A stretch of 26,169 nucleotides of DNA. Source: Asterionellopsis glacialis. Its lineage: Eukaryota; Bacillariophyta; Plagiogrammaphyceae; Rhaphoneidales; Asterionellopsidaceae. The position numbers were made by a program, and so were the translations under genes. The notes under the pieces were generated by a model. That model had not been told where the DNA came from and ran no database searches. It saw nothing but the letters and a program-made list of their open reading frames with translations. Below, piece by piece: positions 1 to 10,077 of this stretch. How positions within the stretch are numbered: the stretch's first letter is position 1; each line of letters opens with the position of its first letter. The stretch spans positions 1 through 26,169 of the forward strand of contig WKLE02003682.1 in NCBI GenBank assembly GCA_014885115.2, in the 5' to 3' direction.

Positions 1-1
1 G

Positions 2-355
2 GCAGCATGGGAAAACAAAGAACGAGAAAAAATTGAAAAGGTTGACAACACCATTAAAAAGGCAATCAAAGAATATCAAAACAGAAAAAGAGATTATGAA
101 CAAGTGGTAAACTCAGGTATGGATGAGAAGGATTACACTTGTGGTGATCTGAAAGCACTAATTCATTTAAAAAAAAGAAAAACTGATGAAACTGATGGTG
201 TCGTTCCGACAACATTGCCAGCACTAAAAGTACGATATGATAGAGTGCAAGAACAAACCAAACTTACCTTAAAAGATTATATGGTGAAGGAACAAAACTT
301 CACTGATGAAGAGGTGGATAGAGTAGTGCATGAAAACTCCATAAACATAGTTTAA
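2..355 (+). CDS. 3' end of an unrecognised lysine-rich ORF (5' truncated by window edge)
   Basis: The frame is open from base 2 and ends at the TAA at 353-355, giving about 117 residues of a protein that begins outside the window. A GTG at 104 is in frame but need not be a start. The first 40 residues are highly charged and probably helical (KEREKIEKVDNTIKKAI). The middle reads DLKALIHLKKRKTDETDG followed by VPTTLPALKVRY; the tail is acidic. From memory, a pattern of the type 'LKxLI..KRK.DG..PTxxxxLxxRY' occurs at the C-terminus of many diatom proteins of unknown function, some in repeat-rich DNA, but I cannot confirm this. The setting, AT-rich and close to a helicase remnant, is compatible with a mobile-element origin. 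It could equally be a real host gene. No function is assigned. Confidence 0.4.
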   Translation, partial: AAWENKEREKIEKVDNTIKKAIKEYQNRKRDYEQVVNSGMDEKDYTCGDLKALIHLKKRKTDETDGVVPTTLPALKVRYDRVQEQTKLTLKDYMVKEQNFTDEEVDRVVHENSINIV

Positions 356-358
356 CAA

Positions 359-2362
359 CGCAAACTAGAGATGCATTTGTACCGTTGTCATGTTGACCAT
401 CAAATCTTTTTTTGGGTGTTGTGTTCTGCAGAAGATTGTTTTTAGTCTCAAACAAAAAAAGAAGAGAGTTGTGTACATTTGCAAGCTGGCCAGCATATGA
501 GAGTCTACGGAATTTCTACGGAAGGTGGTTCAAGGTAGTTCCAACAGTTTTTGGACAACAAAAAATTCCAAAAATAGGTCAACTTTGAGCTAAAATAAAG
601 TGTTATTACAATTATATTCAACCAATTCCAGAGTTATTAAACTGACAGAATGCAACTTGAAACACAGCTTTTGGTCAAAACAGTCTTGAGTTATGAACAT
701 GTGCTTTTGTGTTCATGTCTTGTGGTTCAGGGTAGTTTTTGACTAGTACCTGGTAGAGGCATATCTTCTCTTTTTGATTGACTGGAAAAATGACTGATAT
801 GGTTTGTCTACGTATGTACATGTGGAGTCTGTCCTTCTTTCTGGACATTTTTGACATCCTAAAGAACAAACAGAAAAAAGCCTGAAGTAGAAGCAGTCAA
901 AAATGAGCAAAATTCATCACAACGATGATGAGATCAAAATGAATGACAGGACACTAAGACATAGCAACAATCAACTGGTGATATATTATAGAAAGATAAA
1001 AGACAATTATGCAAACCTATGTGATATTCACAAAGAGCCTTGAAACATGGTTTCTTGTGATTTTTAAATTAATCACTTAGAACATAAAAACTAAAAAAAT
1101 ATATTTTTTCTGTGTTCTTTCAACTTCTCCTATTGTTATTGTGGAATTTGTTTCCAAATCTTAATACATCTAAATGCACCAGATATATCTAGAATTTATT
1201 TTATTTCAAAATACTATGAAATTTTTATATTGTTTTGAGTATTAAATTGATCTCACAACAATCAACTTCTGATACAGAAGATGGTTGTTTCAATGTTTTG
1301 GAACTTCAATGTAACAAAAAATTCTACAGGTATGATGCTCTGACAATTAATTGTAACTTGTCATTTTTGTAAACAATATAATTTTTGTAAAAAAAATGCT
1401 ACTTTCAGTAATACTGTATAGCATCCCTTTTTCATCATGTTGGTCCTTGGTGTTGGTGTTGGTGTTGGTGTCTTCTTTCTCCTGTAAAGAAATTATGCTA
1501 AAAGAAAAGAACATGACAGTTTATTATAAACCAAATTATATACATTTTTGTACAATTCAGTTGCATATAAAGAAAACTAAGAAAATGGATTGAAATTATG
1601 TTCTTACCAGTTTTATTCATCTGGTACTCAAATTGTGAGAATAGAGCTGCTATTAAACAACAATCAGTCACAAAATTGATACTACTGAGAAACAAAAGAT
1701 AGTCATCATAAGAAAAAAAGGTTGTGGTGACTGGAAACATGGTTGTCATCAGGACAACAACAACCACAATCACAGTCAGAGTGCTTGCTCCTGTATGGTG
1801 TTTTCTCAGCAATCTTTGGTCCTACCCTGTTTTTGGGTGGTTCTTTCTTTTGGTGGCATTAGTCCTGCACCTGTGCATGCACTGTGTAGTCAATTTTTTC
1901 ATATACAGCGCATTGACTGGCTAGGTATGCAATTTGGTCAATTTTCAACCCTGTAAACAACTAGGTGTTGATTTATCACCCCTTACATACCTCAAATTGG
2001 AGGGTGGGTATCTAGAAAGATAGGGTGACACCCATACAGTCTCTACAAAAAACAGGAAAAACCTACTTCAGTCAATTTTTGTGGATAGTACATCAGTATC
2101 ATACTACCCCTTCCAGTTGATGGTTGGTTGGTGGGCTCTTGAGAAAAGTATGACATCTAGATGCCCAGTTGATTAATTTGACTAAAATTTTCCAAAGTTA
2201 CAGTTCAGTACTGGACTGGTCTACGTAATCCCAGAACAACTCTCTATTAATGTTGCCATGATCACTATACCATCATATCAGATTATGAAAACATGCTTTG
2301 ACACTCACAAAAACATAACAAAAGAATGCACACAAAATCTACAATTTTTTTCACTTTGTCAA
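359..2362. other. AT-rich stretch without a recognisable gene
   Basis: About 2 kb of low-complexity, AT-rich DNA lies between the truncated ORF and the helicase remnant. Open frames here are short and I recognise none of them. A GGTGTT-type hexamer is repeated three to four times near 1448-1472, and a TACCTGGTA word sits at 747-755. The strip next to the helicase remnant (about 2100-2362) may be older, unreadable parts of the same element. Confidence 0.5.
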
Positions 2363-2770
2363 TTACCACAAGATATTTCATCTTTACAAAATCCATAAGA
2401 TATAATAATTCCTATCATTTCTACCAACACATTGATATCCAATAACTACAAATTATGGACAATTTGACACCATCATAGTTTTTTATATAAAAAATCCAAA
2501 ATTAGAATAGCCCCACTATTTCCATTTGAATCAGCTTTTGCCATGACTATGCACAAATAACAAGGCAGAACATTAGATAGGGTGATTATTGCATTATCCA
2601 AACACCCCAACAAAATTCAAAGAATGAAAATCGAAGCCGCTTTTGTTGTATTCTCATGCACCACTGATCCCAAACATTTATGCCTTTTATTTCAAACACA
2701 TTATCCAGATTACAATGAACAACTAATTTACATCACAACATTGGGACCCAACAAGTATACTCATGCCTAA
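2363..2770 (+). pseudogene. Decayed Helitron/PIF1-type helicase, C-terminal part
   Basis: One frame (codons starting at 2363) reads LPQDISSLQNP, stop, DIIIPIISTNT, then after another stop APLFPFESAFAMTMHK, stop, QGRTLDRVIIALSKHP, and ends with YITTLGPNKYTHA and TAA. The block AFAMTMHKxQGRTLDRVI is the C-terminal helicase signature (xxTxHKxQGxT) of superfamily 1B PIF1 helicases and of the helicase half of Helitron transposons. 'L.PNKYTHA' resembles the usual end of such proteins in protists. Internal stops are at 2396-2398, 2465-2467 and 2558-2560; the last replaces the residue between HK and QG, inside the motif itself. The 'VALSR' arginine motif appears as VVFSC, so the conserved Arg is also lost. 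The remnant cannot encode a working helicase. A host PIF1 pseudogene is possible, but the AT-rich, gene-poor setting favours a transposon. Confidence 0.75.
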
Positions 2771-3154
2771 TATTCCACATTTACCAACAGTTGTGTCAAC
2801 TTACCATATATGTATTACAACAACACATTTCACTACTGAAAAATAGGTCTATTATTCTTATTCCTACTGGGCACCACAGATCCAGTTCTCTCCCTCCCGT
2901 CCAGCGAGTTCTGTATTCGATTCATCCACGCAAAACCGCTCACGGAGCGAGACGGACACACCGAGTGCCAGGTCCTTGCACCCTCCCTTATGAATGAGAT
3001 GAATCCACATTATGAATCCTTATTTTTTACAAAAGAAGTAAAATGTTGTTCGCGGGAGACAGGTAGGACCTAAGTAAATTTGAGGGTTACTATCCAAACT
3101 TGTTTTTACTATTTTCTTTTTCAAAATATTTACTAGACATTTATTTTATTTGAT
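2771..3154. other. Intergenic region between helicase remnant and hsp60 3' end
   Basis: No gene seen. The stretch at about 2890-2995 is visibly more GC-rich than its surroundings, so it may have a different origin from the AT-rich sequence on either side. The end nearest hsp60 should contain that gene's 3' untranslated region on the minus strand. Confidence 0.5.
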
Positions 3155-5215
3155 TTACATACCCATTCCTGGCATACCTCCCATGCCTCCAGGCATGCCT
3201 CCAGGCATGCCACCTGGTGCTCCACCACCTTCTTCCTTCTTGTCAACAATCATGACTTCAGATGTTGTTAACAAACCAGCGACAGATGCAGCATCGACCA
3301 ATCCAGTACGAGTAACCTTGGTGGGGTCAATGATACCTTCTTTATGCAAATCGCAATATTCCAAGGTTTGAGCATTAAATCCATGCTCGACTGGAACTCC
3401 CTCCTTAACAAGTTCACCACAAACAACAGCACCTTCTTGTCCAGCGTTTTTAACAATGGTAGAAAGTGGTGCCTTGAGTGCACGTTGAATAATCTCAACA
3501 CCAATTCGTTGATCCATATTCTCAGTGTCTGCAGCAACGGCATCAAGTTTGGTAGAACAATACAACAAGGCTTTTCCACCACCAGGTACGATACCTTCTT
3601 CAACGGCTGCACGGGTAGCATTCAAGGCATCAACAACACGGTCCTTCTTTTCACTAACTTCAACTTCAGACCCTCCACCAACTTTGATAACAGCAACACC
3701 CCCACTCAATTTGGCAAGACGTTCTTGAAGCTTTTCACGTTCATATTCAGACTTGGTAGATTCAATAGAATGACGGATTAGCTCACAACGTTCACCAATG
3801 GAAGCCTTTTCACCAGATCCATCAAGGACGACAGTATCATTCTTAGTAATGGTAACCTTCTTACAAGAACCCAAGTGGTCAGGTGTAGTTTCTTCAAGCT
3901 TCATGCCCATTTCTTCGGAAATAACAGTACCACCAGTTAAAATGGCAAGGTCTTGCATGGTAGCCTTACGATTCTCACCAAAGCCGGGTGCCTTGACAGC
4001 ACAAACCTTGATACCAGCACGAAGTTTGTTTACAACCAAAGTTGCCAATGCTTCAGATTCAACATCTTCAGCAACAATCAACAATGATTGTTGGCTCTTA
4101 ATGATGTTCTCCAAGAGGGGGACAATTTGTTGAAGCGAACTGACCTTTTTCTCTACCAAAAGAATTAAAGGATTTTCAAGTTCACATGTCTGATTCTTGG
4201 TGTTGGTAATAAAGTAAGGTGAAATAAATCCACGATCAAACTTCATACCTTCGACAACTTCAAGTTCATTTTCTAATGTCTTTCCATCTTGAACTGTAAT
4301 AACACCCTCCTTACCAACACGTTCCATGGCGTCACTAATCAAATTACCAACTTCCGTATCCGAGTTGGCAGAAATTGTACCAACTTGGGATACTTCTTCC
4401 TTGGATGTGATTGGTTTCGAAATCTCAGCTAGGGTTTTGACAACTTCATCGACAGCTTTTTGAATACCACGACGAAGATCCATTGGGTTCATGCCTGCAG
4501 CAACAGCCTTACAACCCTCGTTGTAAATAGCTCTCGCCAAGACTGTGGCAGTCGTTGTACCATCACCAGCAATATCATTTGTCTTTGATGCCACCGATTT
4601 GATTAATTGAACACCCATATCTTCAAAGTTATCATCCAGATCGATAGATTTTGCAACTGTAACACCATCCTTGGTAATTTTAGGTGCACCATAGGGTTGG
4701 GCAATGATAGCATTACGTCCCTTGGGTCCTAGGGTAACCTTTTATGTTTTCCATACGAACATTGGTAAAGTATGAATTAAAATGTTTATGGTCAGAGTAC
4801 AGATCATGATGCAAAGCAAAGCAAAGCAAGAGTACTGGTTTATGTACTGTGCGGGAGTCACAATCGAAACTCTTCGAAAGAAATCATGACAACAAACAAG
4901 TGTGCGGCATTTGTTTCCTCTTTCACTGCCATTTGTTCATCTCTTTACAGAACAGATAAATGGCTACGTATTGCAAGATGTACTCCAGTCAAACTTGAAA
5001 CTCAACCTACGACATCTTCATTTACAAATGTTTTGACGTACCTGAACAGCATCCGCCAAAAGATCGACACCCTTAAGCATGGCAGCACGTCCTTCGACGC
5101 CAAATTTAATTTCTTTACTCATGTAACGGGTACTACCAAGAAGCGATCTTCCAGTGGAGGTAGTAGCCACCTGTCTTGCGACAGACTTGGTCACAGCTTG
5201 TCTCAACATGGTCAA
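3155..5215 (-). CDS. hsp60: Mitochondrial chaperonin HSP60 (GroEL-type), two exons
   Basis: Group I chaperonin that folds imported proteins in the mitochondrial matrix with its HSP10 lid. Exon 1 is 5215-5042 (58 codons) and exon 2 is 4738-3155; joining them after LLADAVQ gives VTLGPKGRN, the conserved nucleotide-binding segment, in frame. Total 585 residues, normal for the family. Residues 1 to about 32 ([20 protein letters not shown], basic and hydroxylated) look like a mitochondrial presequence, with mature protein starting near [20 protein letters not shown] (116-125) carries the ATP-hydrolysis Asp, [12 protein letters not shown] (435-446) is the cpn60 signature, and the protein ends in a GGM repeat tail ([19 protein letters not shown]), as in bacterial GroEL and mitochondrial HSP60. 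The ATG at 5215 is the first in frame; the Met two codons later would also work. The gene is head to head with nmd3. A plastid copy is less likely given the presequence and tail. Confidence 0.97.
4739..5041 (-). other. hsp60 intron
   Basis: A 303-base spliceosomal intron, phase 0. The donor reads CAG/GTACGTC and the acceptor AAAAG/GTTACC on the minus strand. It is about twice as long as the other introns in the window and contains a short GCAAA pentamer repeat near 4813-4830. Placement is fixed by the protein: only this junction gives the uninterrupted [14 protein letters not shown]. Confidence 0.93.
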
Positions 5216-5784
5216 CGTAAACTTTTTGGATGTTGTTTGTGGTGTTTGTGTGTGATTTCTCGTGGTGCTATGCTGACAACACCAGAGAATTATTTTTAAA
5301 AATTCTTCGATGAAAATCTTCGACTTCCGCGCATCTTCTGCGGTGGTGATTGAAAGATTCGACCCTCTAGTACTGTATACTCGTTACTCGCTCGTTGTTT
5401 AGATATTATTTTATGACTAGTCTGTCATCGTCCGCTGTTTGGGTGTAGACCATTCAAAAATGTTCAAAAGAAAGGACGGTAGTGGTTGTGTCTTGCCGTA
5501 CCTGGTAACATCGGAATGGAACGAGAACTGCAAGTAGATTTTCTCCAAAATTTGTTCTTTCTCAACTTTGTGACGGGTTTGTTGTATTCCCCACCACCTC
5601 CATCCCATATCCCCATTCACCGCGTTTCGGGAGGAAGACAAATATTAATCGAGGTGTCTGCTGCTAAGTACAAGTGCATTACTGGTAAAGATTAAATCGG
5701 AGCCAAGCGTATCATTATCAACCATAATCAAAAGAAAAAGAATTAAGCAAAGCCCAAAACCTCCCAATCAAGAAAACACAAAAA
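5216..5784. promoter_or_regulatory. Shared upstream region of hsp60 (-) and nmd3 (+)
   Basis: These 569 bases separate the start codons of two divergently transcribed housekeeping genes, so both promoters should lie here. Short open frames inside it have no recognisable content. A TACCTGGTA word is at 5499-5507. TTC/GAA triplets cluster at 5303-5336 near the hsp60 start, but their spacing does not fit a canonical heat-shock element. I cannot locate either transcription start. Confidence 0.55.
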
Positions 5785-7817
5785 ATGGCAACCGTAGATC
5801 CTCAACTTCCTTCTGTAGGAACCATGGTCAATGTTCTTTGTTGTATGTGTGGTATTTCCATACCACCTAATCCTGCCAATGCATGTGCGTCGTGTTTGGC
5901 AAGTCGTGCCGATGTGACACGTGGTATTTCCACAGAGGCCACGTTGCATCAATGTCGTGGTTGTCAACGTTGGCATAAGGATGCTGGTAAATGGATTGCA
6001 TGTGACTTAGAAAGTCGTGATTTAATGGCATTATGTCTTTCGAATGTCAGCGGTTTAAAGACTGCCAAACATGATAAAAAAATTAGATTAGTCGATGCTG
6101 GATGGATATGGACAGAACCACATTCGATGAGATTGAAGGTACGACTTACCATTCAACGTGAAGTTCAATCGGGGACGATATTACAACAATCCTTTACGGT
6201 AGTCTTTGTCGTACGGAATCAACAATGTATTGAATGTCAAGCCGAATTCCGACAGGGGTCATGGAAGTCATTAGTGCAAGTACGTCAACGTGTAGGACAC
6301 AAACGTACCTTTCTTTATTTGGAACAATTGATTTTAAAACATGGCGCACATCGTGGTTGTTTAAGTATTGAAACATTCCGTGATGGTATGGATTTTTACT
6401 TTCCCGAAAAGAATAAAGCAGCAAGGTTTATTTCCTTTTTAGAAAATGTTGTTCCTCTCAAGGTACGTACACTATGTTCTCTTTCGAATGGAGACAATTT
6501 TTCATGGCCTTGCGGAAGGAAACAAGAAACCAAAGCTTGGTAGTATTTACGTCCAAAGCTCATCAATTTTCTCTTGAATCTCTGTTTGCACCTGTTTTTG
6601 GGGATGTGCAGGTTAAAATGTCAAAAAAATTGATTGGAACAGATGATAAGAATAATGTATCAAATTTCAAGTATACAAATTATGTCGAAATTTGTCCCTT
6701 GTGTAAGGATGATTTACTCTATCTTCCTGTCAAGACGGCAAGGAATTTAGGCAATATAGCCAGATGTGTGTTGGTAAAGAATATATCAAATGTGATTCAT
6801 GTCATCGATCCATTAAGTGGTCAAACAGCTTCCATGACAGAAGAAGCCTATTGGAGAGATCCTATCCGTCCCATCATTACAGCAGCACGATCTAGACTTA
6901 CACGGTACGTCGTATTGGGGAAAGAGCCAGTCCCACTGGATGTGCGTCGTAATGTATCCAAGCGTGCACCGACACGGAAACGTCGCAACCAATTGGCACA
7001 TGTGACGTTGGCCAAGGAAGATGATTTGGGCATCAATGATGTACAACTGGAAGAAAAATCACATATCGGGTATCTATTGAAGGCAGGTGATGTGTGTTTA
7101 GGGTATGATCTAGTTGAAACTCAATTTGTCGATGATGATGCTGAAGAAATGAGAGCAGCAGGCAAATTACCAGATGTTGTAGTAGTCCGTAAGCTTTATG
7201 GTGGTGTAGCTACGAATGAAGTGAATGCTGCCAAGATGAGAATTTGGCGGTTGCAACGTTTGGACGTGGATGTTAAAGAGAGTGCTGCAAGTGCCCGTGC
7301 AGCCAAGAAAGAAGCAGACATGGATGACATGGATGAGGAAGACTTTATGAGAGAAGTAGAAGCAGACCGCGAAATGCGTAATAACATGAATTTGTATAAG
7401 AGCGAAGTTCTAGCTAAGAAAAAGAAAGCAGTCGATGGTGATGACACCATGGACGACATGGACGATACAGATGACATTGCCGCCAAGAACAATAGCAATG
7501 ACGACGACGACGACGACGAAGATGATCAGCAAGTTCAACTCGATGAACTTTTGGATGGTTTGGTTTTGGATGATGGACCAGACAAACCAGATGCGAATGC
7601 TGCAGCTATGAAGAAGGATGTAGACGAAGATGACGATGAGGACTTCTGGGCAATGGGTGCACTTGGTGCAGAAGAAGGCGAAAAGGCTGCAAAAGATGGA
7701 ATTACCTATGTTGGACGTGAGGAAGCAAGGCAAGTGCGTGATAAAGAATCAGCTGTCCCTGTATCTGGAAATGCATTTGGTAAGGATTTCATGGGAAAGG
7801 ATTTCAAATTTTTGTAA
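5785..7817 (+). CDS. NMD3: 60S ribosomal export adaptor NMD3, two exons
   Basis: NMD3 binds late pre-60S subunits and links them to the exportin CRM1 for passage from nucleus to cytoplasm. Exon 1 is 5785-6462 and exon 2 is 6612-7817, giving 627 residues. The N-terminal zinc-binding region is clear: LCCMCGISIPPNPANACASC, HQCRGCQRW and QQCIECQ, along with WIACDLESRDLMALCL, VDAGWIWTEPHSMR and LEQLILKHGAHRG, all hallmark NMD3 blocks. Across the junction, FLENVVPLK continues into VKMSKKLIG and YVEICPLCKDDL. A basic stretch KRAPTRKRRNQ (about 343-353) is a likely nuclear localisation signal. VQLDELLDGLVLDDG (about 534-548) fits a leucine-rich export signal. The protein is about 100 residues longer than the human or yeast one, mainly because of Asp/Glu-rich low-complexity blocks around the export signal. 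The start ATG follows an A-rich leader. Confidence 0.96.
6463..6611 (+). other. nmd3 intron
   Basis: A 149-base intron, phase 0, with donor AAG/GTACGTAC and acceptor GTGCAG/GTT. Exon 2's frame happens to stay open backwards through most of the intron, so an ORF caller would extend the second exon upstream. The translated intron has no similarity to NMD3, which is why the boundary is set at 6611/6612. Confidence 0.92.
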
Positions 7818-8410
7818 GAGAGGGATAAAGAATTCAAATCTAGTTTCTTAAATGAAGTAGCACACTCAACCTCTAAACGTAACTATCTCCAGTGCACAAC
7901 TCTCAGTTTCAATGTCACACGTTTACATTATTTTCGAACAATATTTCAAGTTTGCCAGTCAATTGTATTTATTTGTTGTTTCGCATTTTCCGAAAATCTC
8001 ATCACGTGTCACTAGTTAGTACGTAAACTTCATCACTTCCATTCTACGATTGCTTGGGAGTGAGCGGCCATCGTCACGGTGTCGTCCGTGCTGCAAAATG
8101 CTCCAACTCCAACACTCGGCTGGGCGAACGCCGTGCACAGACATTAGGACTAGGACTCTCTAGAGAGAGTCTACAGTTATATGTCGAAATAAGAAGAGAA
8201 ACCCCATATCAGGTAGAGCCGGAAACCTCAAAGCCCTCTTTGGTTCCGGGGGTCATTTTTGTTTGTCTGTGCTTCATGTTAACCAAAATACCGTAACATT
8301 TATTGCGCCTTCACTCGATCTCCAGTCAGTATTGTGCACTACCTGTTGAGCCATCCGACATCGAATTCGGAGGATATCATCCTAGCCATTGCAACGCACT
8401 TCTAAGCAAT
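7818..8410. other. Intergenic region nmd3 to phospholipase
   Basis: Contains the nmd3 3' end and the phospholipase promoter. Open frames at 8054-8296 and in the 5' extension of the phospholipase frame from 8303 (a TTG, not an ATG) have no recognisable content. A perfect 12-base palindrome, CTCTCTAGAGAG, is at 8156-8167. Confidence 0.5.
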
Positions 8411-9396
8411 ATGAGATCCTCCTTGTTTTCTAGCATTACTTGGAAAGTTACGTTGTTTACTTTCCTTTTACTCGATAATCGACATGCTGCAATTACTACC
8501 GTATATGCTCAGAATATGAAACTTGATTTGGGCGATCTTGGAGATCTTCTTGGAGGTCTTGCAGGAGCCGCCAAACAAAAGAAAGACGGATCTTGTCCTT
8601 CCGCCTGCGAAAGTGATCATGATGATCCTAGTCGTTTGGCTCGCATGTCGCCTGCTCCTAAACGTAGGATAAGACCATATTCCAATGGTTGTAGTGTCCC
8701 TCCAAGTATGCGAGATGGATTAGGAGACTATTCACACTTTGAAACCTGTTGCGACCTTCATGATACATGCTATATGTCATGTGGTGTACACAAACAATTC
8801 TGTGAAACTGAATTTGGTAAATGTATGAAAACCATGTGCAAAAGGAAATTTACAAATAGTCCTAAAAAACAACAAGAATGTAATTCCTTGGCAGACATGT
8901 TCATGATGGGAACTACGTGAGTATATGGTGTATTATCTTTGTTCTTAAATCCCAATACTACTTTCCGTCTCGCAACTTGCTTGGAACGTATGTAAATTTT
9001 ACTTACTGGCGTTGTTTCAACATCTTTTTGAATCAAATTTATGTTTATCGCTTTTGTAGCATGTTTGGTTGTGGTGGATACACAGACCTTCAAAAGGAAG
9101 GCTGTGACTGTCTTGACCATCATGAAGCAGAAACTCGTGTTAATGACTATGCAAGAGATTTCTACAATACATACAACCAAACTCATACGTTACCAGAAAA
9201 AATAGTGAAAAAGTATTTAGAACACGATGATCATCTCTCACACGCAAAAAGGGCCAAGAAACATGGTGAACTCCTTTACAGACTCTACAAAAAGTATCCT
9301 GAATCGATTGATATTATATCTCGGGATGGTCAAAGTGGCAGAGAAGGACCAGTATACTTTGAACCTAAGCAACAACAACTTGGGAATGAATTATAA
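8411..9396 (+). CDS. Secreted phospholipase A2, group XII-like, two exons
   Basis: Predicted Ca2+-dependent phospholipase A2 releasing the sn-2 fatty acid from phospholipids, in the secretory pathway or outside the cell. Exon 1 is 8411-8916 and exon 2 is 9060-9396, 280 residues in all. An N-terminal hydrophobic stretch (WKVTLFTFLLL) followed by small residues to about AYAQ-like VYAQ (31-34) is a likely signal peptide. YSNGCSVPPSM (90-100) matches the unusual Ca2+-loop region of group XII enzymes, and FETCCDLHDTCYMSCG (110-125) holds the catalytic His117-Asp118 in the CCxxHDxCY motif. Further cysteines follow in EFGKCMKTMC and, across the splice, MFGCGG and GCDCL. The last 90 residues are a Lys- and His-rich extension (YLEHDDHLSHAKRAKK). 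The protein ends in GNEL, not a standard ER retention signal. The start is the first ATG; the upstream open frame begins with a non-ATG codon. Confidence 0.88.
8917..9059 (+). other. Phospholipase gene intron
   Basis: A 143-base intron, phase 2. Donor ACTAC/GTGAGT is the only GTGAGT-type donor among the four introns; the acceptor is TTTTGTAG/C. Splicing restores a Thr codon (AC+C) and joins FMMGT to TMFGCGGYTD. Without splicing exon 1 runs directly into TGA. Confidence 0.9.
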
Positions 9397-10077
9397 TAGT
9401 GACAATTGCTGGTGAACGGTTTGTTTTTCAAAAAGGATGTAATGTACCTGAGTATTATAGAGAAAATTTGATGAACCATACGGAATTGTCGACATGATTT
9501 TGAATTTTGAGTTTGATATCTGTGTTGCTGGCTAGGCGTTTGTTTGACCATGGAATGGAATCTTGAATCATAAGAATGGATTTTTAGTTTGTGCGTGCAG
9601 CAAATATGCCGTGGAAGACTAAATTCAGATATCTGAAGACTACGAGATATTAATTACATTGGGAGGCGAATTCCAAAGGACGATGGTCTCAGATACACAT
9701 TTTAACCAATCTTAGCAAAGTTTGGTTCTGCTACGTAGGAGAGAGGCTAAATCATGAGAAACGTATGCTTTTTAATCAAAACTCTTAGCCCAATCTCTAA
9801 CTCAGTCCACAGCAATCAATCACCAGGCGAAAGGTGGAGATTGATGCAGACTTTTTTGAAGTCGAGTCACACGTTGTCGTCGTTGCCAATCACATAAGAG
9901 TTGTGACTAAAATGATTGTAGGTTACCTGTCAAACCAGTATTTATCGACACCTTTTATCGACGAATAAATATCAATTCAAGCCAATTCTAAATGTAGCCA
10001 TAGCATAGTTTCTATATAATATTTATTTCTCTAAAAGTCGCGTTTACCCTTTGGCGCAATATCATAATGTACATCAA
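9397..10077. other. Convergent intergenic region, phospholipase / transporter
   Basis: The two flanking genes face each other, so this 681-base stretch mostly holds their 3' ends. I see no gene or long repeat. A GGCTAA/TTAGCC pair around 9745-9790 could form a weak hairpin. Confidence 0.45.

Noticed and set aside
3344..4133. Long antisense open frames inside hsp60 (up to 145 residues on the plus strand)
   Set aside because: They mirror the codon structure of a highly conserved exon and have no recognisable content.
4886..5299. 137-residue plus-strand ORF
   Set aside because: Runs antisense through hsp60 exon 1 and its intron; the sense strand explains the sequence fully.
5303..5336. Possible heat-shock element upstream of hsp60
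   Set aside because: TTC and GAA triplets are frequent but separated by 3-4 bases, not the 2 of canonical alternating nGAAn units.
6474..6611. 5' extension of NMD3 exon 2
   Set aside because: This is intron sequence in an accidentally open frame; NMD3 similarity starts at 6612.
8054..8296. 80-residue ORF before the phospholipase
   Set aside because: No family resemblance, poor start context, and contains the dispersed CTCTCTAGAGAG palindrome; more likely untranslated.
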